Origin: Bacteroidota bacterium
Lineage (GTDB): Bacteria > Bacteroidota > Ignavibacteria > Ignavibacteriales > Melioribacteraceae
NCBI GenBank assembly: GCA_023453125.1
Contig: JAEXUB010000092.1
Coordinates: 1 to 5,355, forward strand
Direction of reading: 5' to 3'
DNA: 5,355 nt
Positions 1 to 5,037 of this stretch are shown here, piece by piece. A program made the position numbers and the translations under genes. The notes under the pieces were generated by a model. The model saw only the letters and a program-made list of their open reading frames with translations. It searched no databases and had not been told where the DNA came from. Numbering within the stretch: the stretch's first letter is position 1; each line of letters starts with the position of its first letter.

Positions 1-560
1 ATATATTTATTTGTTGCCATATATTCTTCGGTAACGGTTTGTCTGTCGATTCCTGCAAGGAGCTGAAGAATGGCCGAAAGAAATCCTGTTCGGTCTTTTC
101 CTACCGTACAATGTATTAAAGAGGGGAGATTCCTTTCATCCGAGAGATAAGTTAAGATTTCCTTAATCTGCGAAGTGCATTCGAATGCGGTTCCGAAATA
201 ATGTTCTTTAATATACTTTTCAAAGTCGAAGTCTTTTGATTTCTGTATCAAGAAAAGAAAAAACTGAATCTGTTTTAAGTCCTGGTTTTTATGGTCAATG
301 GGGATATTGCGGATATCAATTTTGAGATTCGCGGGGAGGCGGTCCTTTTTCTTCTCCCTCTCTTTAACTCCGCGGAGGTCAATTATGCTTTTAATCCCCA
401 GTCCTTCAAAGATTTTTCTGTCGTTAAAGCTGAGTTTCGAAAGTTCATCCGAGCGGAAAAGGATTCCTTTGCGGAATTTTTTCCCGGAGAGGGAGGTAAG
501 GCCTCCGATTTCCCTGAAGTTATAGGCATTGTCAAGTCTTATATACCGTGTATTATTCAT
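1..560 (-). CDS. Protein-tyrosine phosphatase, PtpB/LipA-like (partial, C-terminus off window)
   Basis: Reading leftward from an ATG at 560-558, the frame stays open for 186 codons to the window edge, so the C-terminus is missing. Visible motifs are NFREIGG near residues 14-20, a LFRSDELSKLS block near 34-43, IIDLRG near 59-64, and the P-loop HCTVGKDRTGF at 150-160. C151 is the expected nucleophile and R157 the phosphate-binding arginine of the C-x5-R signature. The GKDRTG form of the loop is typical of the bacterial family that includes Mycobacterium PtpB and Listeria LipA, whose members act on phosphotyrosine and in some cases on phosphoserine/threonine or phosphoinositides; the substrate here cannot be read from sequence. 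No signal peptide is seen. No Shine-Dalgarno sequence precedes the ATG, unlike the neighbours. An in-frame TTG at 567-569 is a less likely start, and a TAA at 603-605 limits any further extension. It lies downstream of the disrupted Cache gene but is separated from it by a terminator. Confidence 0.88.
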   Translation of the reverse strand, partial: MNNTRYIRLDNAYNFREIGGLTSLSGKKFRKGILFRSDELSKLSFNDRKIFEGLGIKSIIDLRGVKEREKKKDRLPANLKIDIRNIPIDHKNQDLKQIQFFLFLIQKSKDFDFEKYIKEHYFGTAFECTSQIKEILTYLSDERNLPSLIHCTVGKDRTGFLSAILQLLAGIDRQTVTEEYMATNKY

Positions 561-568
561 ATCATTCA

Positions 569-597
569 AATATTGAAAGGAAAAAAAATGTATCCAA
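569..597 (-). promoter_or_regulatory. Candidate promoter for the phosphatase gene
   Basis: On the minus strand there is TTGGAT at 592-597 and AATATT at 569-574, separated by exactly 17 bp. Each hexamer matches the sigma-70 consensus at 4 of 6 positions. A start site about 7 bases past the -10 element would fall at about 562, almost on the ATG at 560. That would give a leaderless or nearly leaderless mRNA and would explain the absence of a Shine-Dalgarno sequence. The region is AT-rich, so a chance match is quite possible. Confidence 0.28.
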
Positions 598-650
598 TGA
601 TATTAAATCCCGGTAAGGCTTGCAAAGAAAAAGGGAATAAAGGATAAAAA

Positions 651-673
651 AAATCCCCCTAAGAGGGGGATTT
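651..673 (-). terminator. Rho-independent terminator of left Cache gene
   Basis: Inverted repeat AAATCCCCC (651-659) and GGGGGATTT (665-673) with a 5-base loop. Read on the minus strand, the stem is followed by an unbroken run of T through about 646. It lies 23 bases past the stop codon of the left Cache gene. It closely resembles the terminator of the right copy at 3559-3586, which sits at the same distance from its stop codon. Confidence 0.9.
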
Positions 674-696
674 ATAAAACCTGATTAGGGGATTGA

Positions 697-1137
697 TTAT
701 TTGTAGTAACCGCAGGAGAAAATAAGATTTTCTGCTTTTTCAAAATAGGTCTGTTTCGATTCAATCTGTTTTGAAGCCGGATTGGTCCATTTGTAGCTCT
801 GCCATCCTGAAACTGCGGATTTAACTGTTTCGAGACGTTCTTTAATGAATGCCTTTCCATCTGCATCCTTTAATTATGTCCAGTCTTTTCCCATCATTTT
901 AAGGTTTGCGCCGTGAGCAAGACATTTTCCGGTCATGTCGTATACAGTTACATACATTTCACCATCAACAAATTTGCCTTTTGCATTGCTGAAGTCGAGT
1001 AAAGCTTTATCGTGACCGACACTGCGATAATAGGTTATTGCTTTTTTTACCATTGCTTCGGCATCTTTCTTTCCCTGAGCAAAGGTTGTTCCGAATAATA
1101 AAACTACTGCGAGACAGGTAAGTAAAAACGATTTCAT
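697..1137 (-). pseudogene. Secreted single Cache domain (sCache_2-like) protein, interrupted by in-frame stop
   Basis: Starts at ATG 1137-1135, with AAGGAG at 1145-1150 and a 7-base spacing. Residues 1-20 form a signal peptide (MKS, a hydrophobic core, then TFA before Q21). The mature part, QGKKDAEAMVKKA onward, resembles exported single-Cache proteins: an N-terminal helix, GKFVDGEMYVTVYD, GKCLAHGAN, then GKDWT. Translation stops at codon 88, TAA at 874-876. The same frame continues uninterrupted for 58 more codons (LKDADGKAFIKE..., SYKWTNP, ending SCGYYK) to a TAA at 697-699. The restored product would be 146 aa, exactly the length of the paralogue at 3607-4047, which has GAA at that codon. 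A single G-to-T change on the coding strand therefore explains the break. No in-frame ATG directly follows the stop, so reinitiation looks unlikely. The 87-aa product would keep roughly half the domain. A sequencing or assembly error cannot be excluded. The family function is sensing small ligands outside the cytoplasm; the ligand is unknown. Confidence 0.85.
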
Positions 1138-1176
1138 TTAGCTACTCCTTGTTTAATTTAACTGGTTATAATAATC

Positions 1177-1199
1177 ATGTCGTACATAATATGTGACAT
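1177..1199. promoter_or_regulatory. Imperfect palindrome upstream of left Cache gene
   Basis: ATGTC-GT-ACAT (1177-1187), AAT (1188-1190) and ATGT-GACAT (1191-1199) form a 9-bp inverted repeat with a 2-base bulge and a 3-base centre. It lies 40-62 bp upstream of the start codon, where a promoter or operator would be expected. TATTAT on the minus strand falls within it and could serve as a -10 element. The other Cache gene does not share this sequence. No known operator was recognised. Confidence 0.25.
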
Positions 1200-1338
1200 T
1201 GTTACTACAAAAATAGTTTAATTTGATGAATGATTTTATAGTTAATTCGACAAAAAAAATAAAAAGAAGATTAAATTTCTTTTAATTATTTAATTTCATT
1301 TGAGATTAAATTTGTAAAAATCTTTCAAAGAGCGGGTA

Positions 1339-1371
1339 AAAAAGTCCCCCTCAGCCGAAGGGGGACTTTTT
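1339..1371 (-). terminator. Rho-independent terminator of the chemoreceptor gene
   Basis: A long hairpin. AAAAAGTCCCCC (1339-1350) pairs with GGGGGACTTTTT (1360-1371) around a 9-base loop. It begins 19 bases past the stop codon of the chemoreceptor gene on the minus strand, and its 3' arm ends in a T run in that orientation. The stem is symmetric enough to work on the plus strand too, but no plus-strand gene ends here. It separates the receptor transcript from the left Cache gene. Confidence 0.9.
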
Positions 1372-1390
1372 AGGGTGCTATCTGTTTTTT

Positions 1391-3301
1391 TTAGGGTTTC
1401 AATCTTTTGCCGCCGGAATGGGAAATCCTTCCGAGATTAAATTTAAGAATAAGTTCCTGCAGATTTGTAGTAAGGCGGCTCAGGTCCTCTGATGCTCTTG
1501 CAACCTGTTGAATACCGGTTGCGCTTTCCTGAGTTACATTATTAATTCCTTCAATATTCCTGCTTATTTTTTCTGCAGCCTCTGCCTGTTCTTCGCTGGC
1601 GTGTGCAACCTGGTTAACCATTTCTACAACTTTCTCGGAGCCTGAAATAATCTGTCTGAGGGAATCTCCCGCTTTGTTGGCGAGTTCTTTTCCTTTTTCA
1701 ACTTCGCGCGTTCCTTCCTGCATCGAAATTACCGCCCCCTTTGTATCTTTCTGAATCTGGGTAATCATAGTGGCAATTTCTTTGGTAGCTTTGGAAGTCC
1801 TTTCGGCGAGTTTACGTACTTCGTCGGCCACAACTGCAAAACCGCGTCCCTGCTCGCCTGCCCTGGCGGCTTCAATTGCTGCGTTTAGGGCAAGAAGATT
1901 AGTCTGGTCGGCAATGTCGTTAATTACCTGGACAATTTCTCCAATCTGGTCGCTGCTTTTCCCAAGTGCCTCAACAGTATCTGCAGATTTCTTTACTACA
2001 TCGGCAATCCTGTTCATTCCCTCGATTGTTTCATTTACAATTTTGCCTCCGTTCCTGGCAATCTGTCCCGCGCTTGCTGCGGCTTCGGATGCAGTGACTG
2101 CATTTCTTGAAGATTCAAGAATGGTCTTTGTGATTTCCTCTATAGAGCCGGCAACTTCCATTGTCTGGGAACTCTGTTCCTGTGCACCGGCGGCCATTTC
2201 CTCGGTACTGCTGGAAATCTGGTTACCCGCGCTTGCTGTAGCGTCAATTGCCTCGGTTACTGAAATAAGAGCGTTCTTAATATTGGCGACGGCAAGATTG
2301 AAACCGTTAAATAATTTTCCAATTTCGTCATCATTCATCGCATCTAGTTTAACAGTAAGATCGCCGTTGGCGAATCTTTCCATTTCGGCAAGAATTTTAT
2401 TAACGCTGTCATTAAGGTAAATTCTCTGTTCTTCAACATCTCTTACAGCTGCAATTACTTTTTCCTCTACATTCTTTTTCTCTTCCAACAGCTGAGTATT
2501 CATATTCCGGATATCATCGGCCATCAGCTTAAAGCTCGCCACAAGCTCTCCAATTTCATCCTGTGTATCGGTCTTAAGATCTACATTCAAATCCCCCTGC
2601 GAGATCTTTTTGGCGGCAATATTTAAATCGAGAACGGGGCGGAGGATGGATGAATTAACTCTTGGTACAATAAGGTAGGCAAGCAAGCCCGAAATCAGCA
2701 TTGCTATACCGAAAATTACAAGTACGCGTATAAAATTATCCTTTGAGTCGCTGAATTCTACATCGCTTCTGCTGTGCATTTCTGAAAGTATAGAGTTAAA
2801 CGAGGCTGCAAGCGATGCAAATTTTTCTTCGGCGGTGCTCATTGCCATCGTCGCTGTATTTAGGTCCACCGATGCCATATCAAATACGGTTGAAGCGGCG
2901 GTTTTATATGCCTTCAAATCCTCAAAGGCTTTACGGCACTGCTTAACCATTTCTTCATCTTCATTTGCTTTAATGGCCTTATCGAGGGATTCAATAGTTT
3001 TATCAATGCCGGCAATCTGTTCCCTGCTCAAGGCATCAAGTTTGGACTGCTCATAGCCGGCTCTTGCCCAGGTGATGAATTTGTAAATGTTTCCCTGAAC
3101 TATGGCAATAGTCCTGAAATTTTCTTCTTTCTCAATTGTTGTTTTGAAATTTGTATTATAAATAGAATTAATTGAAAGCTGCTGCTGAAGCAATGCAAAA
3201 AAACCGATTGTGCCATAGGCAATTAAAAAGAGAAGGATAAGGCCGGGTGCTACAAGAAGTTTTTTTGAAAGTTTTAATTTGTTTAACCACGCATTCATCA
3301 T
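1391..3301 (-). CDS. Methyl-accepting chemotaxis protein with helical-bundle sensor and tandem HAMP domains
   Basis: A 636-aa transmembrane chemoreceptor; such proteins control the CheA kinase through CheW and adapt by methylation. Order of parts: short cytoplasmic start (WLNKLKLSKKL), TM1 about 16-37, a mostly helical extracytoplasmic region about 38-190 that resembles the four-helix-bundle (4HB_MCP) type, TM2 about 191-212, HAMP about 213-266 (SILRPVLDL, QGDLNVDL, DEIGELVASF), a linker helix, a second HAMP-like unit about 296-346 (ANGDLTVKL, DDEIGKLFNGFN), then the signalling hairpin about 355-620. The kinase-contacting tip is highly typical: DIADQTNLLALNAAIEAARA followed by GEQGRGFAVVADEVRKLAER (about 462-501). 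Glutamine/glutamate-rich stretches near 365-380 and 568-580 are likely methylation regions. The C-terminus ends GGKRLKP, without an obvious CheR-tethering pentapeptide. There is no Cache domain inside the protein, whereas exported Cache proteins flank it on both sides. No che genes are visible in the window. The true start may be the second ATG at 3298-3296. Confidence 0.96.
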   Translation of the reverse strand: MMNAWLNKLKLSKKLLVAPGLILLFLIAYGTIGFFALLQQQLSINSIYNTNFKTTIEKEENFRTIAIVQGNIYKFITWARAGYEQSKLDALSREQIAGIDKTIESLDKAIKANEDEEMVKQCRKAFEDLKAYKTAASTVFDMASVDLNTATMAMSTAEEKFASLAASFNSILSEMHSRSDVEFSDSKDNFIRVLVIFGIAMLISGLLAYLIVPRVNSSILRPVLDLNIAAKKISQGDLNVDLKTDTQDEIGELVASFKLMADDIRNMNTQLLEEKKNVEEKVIAAVRDVEEQRIYLNDSVNKILAEMERFANGDLTVKLDAMNDDEIGKLFNGFNLAVANIKNALISVTEAIDATASAGNQISSSTEEMAAGAQEQSSQTMEVAGSIEEITKTILESSRNAVTASEAAASAGQIARNGGKIVNETIEGMNRIADVVKKSADTVEALGKSSDQIGEIVQVINDIADQTNLLALNAAIEAARAGEQGRGFAVVADEVRKLAERTSKATKEIATMITQIQKDTKGAVISMQEGTREVEKGKELANKAGDSLRQIISGSEKVVEMVNQVAHASEEQAEAAEKISRNIEGINNVTQESATGIQQVARASEDLSRLTTNLQELILKFNLGRISHSGGKRLKP

Positions 3302-3303
3302 AA

Positions 3304-3307
3304 CTCC
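3304..3307 (-). promoter_or_regulatory. Ribosome binding site that favours the second ATG of the chemoreceptor
   Basis: GGAG lies at 3307-3304 on the minus strand, followed by TTATGATG. It stands only 2 bases from the first ATG (3301) but 5 bases from the second (3298). The second spacing is the usual one, so the protein probably begins at the second methionine and is 635 aa long. Confidence 0.5.
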
Positions 3308-3558
3308 ATAATTATCATTACTGGTAACCGGAAATAAAGAATTCTCCGGAGGGGAATTTTGCTCAAATATTATTTTTAAGAAAACCCCATTTTAAAAGAA
3401 GCTGCTCTCCGCTGGGAATAAAATCCAACTTCCAAATATATTATCGGATTATTATTACGAATCTTAAATCATTTTTGAAAAAACTTTGCATTTCCCGCAT
3501 CAAAATGATTTAAATATTGATTATTGAAATTGGATGATATGCTTACATTACGGTCAAA
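3308..3558. other. Non-coding region upstream of the chemoreceptor
   Basis: No plausible coding sequence on either strand; the stretch is AT-rich and must hold the receptor's promoter. One weak sigma-70-like candidate on the minus strand is TTAAGA (3460-3465), an 18-bp spacer and TAATAT at about 3436-3441. A Bacteroidota-type -7 match, TATATTTG, overlaps it at 3433-3440 but has no good upstream TTTG. An imperfect inverted repeat lies at 3464-3513 and is listed separately. Confidence 0.4.
3464..3513. repeat. Imperfect inverted repeat upstream of the chemoreceptor
   Basis: TTAAATCATTTTTGA (3464-3478) and TCAAAATGATTTAA (3500-3513) are reverse complements over 14 bases apart from one extra T. 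They are separated by 21 bases. The arms are AT-rich, so the pairing is weak as RNA and no T run makes it a terminator. It could be a binding site for a regulator, or chance in an AT-rich spacer. Confidence 0.4.
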
Positions 3559-3586
3559 AAAAATCCCCCTTGGCAGGGGGATTTTT
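3559..3586 (-). terminator. Rho-independent terminator of right Cache gene
   Basis: AAAAATCCCCCT (3559-3570) pairs with AGGGGGATTTTT (3575-3586) around the tetraloop TGGC. Read on the minus strand, the 3' arm runs into a T tract (to 3556). It lies about 20 bases past the stop codon at 3607. The core of the stem begins 46 bases from the stop codon, the same offset as at the left copy, so the terminator appears to belong to the duplicated unit. Confidence 0.92.
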
Positions 3587-3606
3587 AAATCAATCTTTAA
3601 TTATGG

Positions 3607-4047
3607 CTATTTATAGAATCCGCAGGAGAAAATTAAGTTATCAGCTTTTTCGAAATAAGTCTGCTTTGATTCTATCTGCTTGGATGTCGGATTAGTCCAC
3701 TTGTAGCTTTGCCATCCTGATGGAGCCGATTTTACGGTTTCGAGACGTTCCTTAATGAATGCTTTTCCGTCTGCATCCTTTAATTCTGTCCAGTCTTTTC
3801 CCATCATTTTAAGATTTGCTCCGTGAGCCAGGCATTTTCCTGTAAGGTCATATACGGTAACATACATTTCGCCGTCAACAAATTTTCCTTTGGCATTGCT
3901 GAAATCGAGCAGTGCTTTATCGTGCCCGACACTTCGGTAATATGTAATTGCTTTTTTTACCATTGCTTCTGCGTCTTTTTTTCCCTGTCCGTAGGATGCG
4001 GTACTTATAACAAGCATGGCCAATAGTGCATAAAAAATCGATTTCAT
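3607..4047 (-). CDS. Secreted single Cache domain (sCache_2-like) protein
   Basis: Intact 146-aa gene. ATG at 4047-4045 is preceded by AAGGAG at 4054-4059 with 6-base spacing; the stop is TAG. Residues 1-20 are a signal peptide with hydrophobic core and cleavage probably near G20-Q21; no lipobox cysteine is present, so a soluble exported protein is expected. The mature 126 residues fit one Cache domain: helix KKDAEAMVKKAITYY (23-37), strand-turn GKFVDGEMYVTVYDLTG (54-70), CLAHGAN (72-78), KDADGKAFIKE (90-100), WQSYKWTNP (112-120), and last strand NLIFSCGFYK (137-146). Proteins of this type are the extracellular ligand-binding module of many chemoreceptors and kinases; here the module stands alone. 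Two cysteines (72 and 142) occur in both copies. It sits upstream of the chemoreceptor on the same strand, but an intervening terminator and about 300 bp argue for its own transcript. The ligand is unknown, and a role with the receptor is inferred from position only. Confidence 0.9.
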   Translation of the reverse strand: MKSIFYALLAMLVISTASYGQGKKDAEAMVKKAITYYRSVGHDKALLDFSNAKGKFVDGEMYVTVYDLTGKCLAHGANLKMMGKDWTELKDADGKAFIKERLETVKSAPSGWQSYKWTNPTSKQIESKQTYFEKADNLIFSCGFYK

Positions 4048-4078
4048 CTTTTTCTCCTTTATTTTATTATTATTTTCA

Positions 4079-4125
4079 CCGATTATAGAAAGAACTATTC
4101 AATATATATAATCGGAAAAAATCGG
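4079..4125. promoter_or_regulatory. Operator-like inverted repeat overlapping the likely -10 of the right Cache gene
   Basis: CCGATTATA (4079-4087) and TATAATCGG (4107-4115) are perfect 9-bp inverted copies with a 19-bp spacer. A further ATCGG follows at 4121-4125, ten bases (about one helical turn) after the ATCGG at 4111-4115. The left arm contains TATAAT on the minus strand, a good -10 sequence about 35 bp before the start codon, although no good -35 is seen at the usual spacing. The layout suggests a regulator binding over the promoter; its identity is unknown. Confidence 0.4.
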
Positions 4126-4250
4126 CTTTTTTTAATAGGTAATGTTCTTTTTTTATAAACAAAATTGATAAAATAGATATGATGTCTAAAAATATTTCTG
4201 TTCCTGGAAATGCTTATTATTAAGCTGAATTAGAAGGAAAAAAAGGAATT

Positions 4251-4272
4251 AAAAGGGGATAGGCCCCCTTTT
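4251..4272. terminator. Possible bidirectional terminator or leader hairpin
   Basis: AAAAGGGG (4251-4258) pairs perfectly with CCCCTTTT (4265-4272) around a 6-base loop. On the plus strand it is followed by ATCTTG, on the minus strand by AATTCC and then a run of T. No annotated gene ends next to it. On the minus strand it could stop transcripts that read out of pstB through phoU, before they reach the Cache gene. On the plus strand it could end a short upstream RNA, or lie in the phoU leader if transcription starts further upstream. Confidence 0.5.
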
Positions 4273-4350
4273 ATCTTGTAAATTTTGTAAATAATCAGTT
4301 TATTTCAGTTCAAAATGGACTTACTTAATTAAGTTATTGAAGGAAAAGAT

Positions 4351-5031
4351 ATGTTAGATCATTTTTCATCCGAAGTAGAAAATTTTAAAGCTAATTTAAT
4401 AAAAATGGCTTCTCTCGTTAATAAGCAGGTAGAAAGAGCATTTGAAGCCCTTGAGACGGGGAATGTTGAACTTTGTAAGGGGATAAAAGCAAAGGACCTG
4501 GAGATTGATGCCTATGATAATCTTCTCCAGACTGAATGCGAGAATATACTCGCATTGTTTCAGCCTGTAGCAACCGACCTCCGTTTTATGATGTCGGCAT
4601 TAATGATTAATAATCAGCTTGAGAGATGCGGAGACATTGCGGTAAATATCTCTCAGCGGGTTAAAAAGACGCATGAACATCACAATCTCATTGTCGAATC
4701 TCAGATACTAGAAATGGGGCGCCAGGCAAAGGTTATGGTAAAGGACGCAATAGATTCATTTGTTAACCAGGATACGGAGCTTGCAGAGAAAGTGCTTGCG
4801 AATGACGAAATAGTAGATAAATTCAATAAAACGATATTCAAGTTCCTGGTTGCAAAAATGCAGTCTGATAATTCCGTAATAGAACCCTGTTCCCATTTAA
4901 TTGTACTTACAAGACAGATTGAAAGGCTGGCAGACCACGCTACAAATATTGCCGAGGATCTGATATTCTATGTTAATGCAAAGGTTGTCACCCACCGGAA
5001 AAAACTGGATAAGTTCAACGAACTAAACTGA
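4351..5031 (+). CDS. phoU: Phosphate signalling complex protein PhoU
   Basis: A 226-aa cytoplasmic helical protein of normal family length. PhoU links the PstSCAB phosphate transporter to the histidine kinase of the Pho regulon and restrains phosphate uptake and signalling when phosphate is plentiful. It is built of two similar three-helix bundles. The metal-binding E-x3-D signature is present in each: LERCGDIAVNI (90-100, E91 and D95) and IERLADHATNIAED (190-203, E191 and D195). The conserved QPVATDLRFMMSAL stretch at 71-84 precedes the first. The start ATG at 4351 has AAGGA at 4340-4344 with 6-base spacing and fits the usual PhoU N-terminus. It converges with pstB, with only 6 bp between stop codons, whereas phoU commonly follows pstB in the same direction. 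No terminator fits between them. Confidence 0.96.
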   Translation: MLDHFSSEVENFKANLIKMASLVNKQVERAFEALETGNVELCKGIKAKDLEIDAYDNLLQTECENILALFQPVATDLRFMMSALMINNQLERCGDIAVNISQRVKKTHEHHNLIVESQILEMGRQAKVMVKDAIDSFVNQDTELAEKVLANDEIVDKFNKTIFKFLVAKMQSDNSVIEPCSHLIVLTRQIERLADHATNIAEDLIFYVNAKVVTHRKKLDKFNELN

Positions 5032-5037
5032 TGGTTC

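Larger units (their letters stand above)
4048..4350. other. Divergent intergenic region between Cache gene and phoU
   Basis: No convincing coding sequence. It must contain promoters in both directions. For the Cache gene there is TATAAT at 4082-4087 (minus) inside an inverted repeat. For phoU, a weak plus-strand candidate is TTGTAA (4276-4281), 17 bp, TTTATT (4299-4304). A GC-rich hairpin at 4251-4272 lies between them, and a 12-bp perfect palindrome ACTTAATTAAGT (4323-4334) lies just before the phoU ribosome binding site. No typical Pho box was recognised. Confidence 0.5.

Noticed and set aside
291..647. 118-aa open frame on the plus strand
   Set aside because: It lies antisense to the phosphatase gene, whose motifs are unmistakable, and has no recognisable domain or ribosome binding site.
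672..866. 64-aa minus-strand frame after the premature stop in the left Cache gene
   Set aside because: It is out of frame with the Cache protein; the in-frame continuation matches the paralogue, so this is a shadow and not a separate small gene.
874..876. Stop codon recoding (TAA read as an amino acid)
   Set aside because: pstB, on the same strand, ends at TAA at the expected C-terminus, and the paralogue has an ordinary GAA at this codon, so a point mutation or error is simpler.
1770..2420. 216-aa open frame on the plus strand
   Set aside because: It is antisense to the signalling and HAMP parts of the chemoreceptor; the composition (Ala/Ser/Leu-rich) is what the complement of such a coding region produces.
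697..4047. The repeated Cache genes as ends of a transposon carrying the chemoreceptor
   Set aside because: The copies are direct, diverged at many synonymous sites, coding for a conserved domain, and no transposase, terminal repeats or target duplication is visible.
4323..4334. Perfect 12-bp palindrome ACTTAATTAAGT before phoU
   Set aside because: It is close to the ribosome binding site but consists almost wholly of A and T in an AT-rich spacer; chance is a sufficient explanation without conservation data.
4273..4340. Pho box upstream of phoU
   Set aside because: Looked for tandem CTGTCAT-like or TTAACA-like repeats; only a TTGTAAAT direct repeat (about 4276-4292) is present, which does not match a known Pho box.
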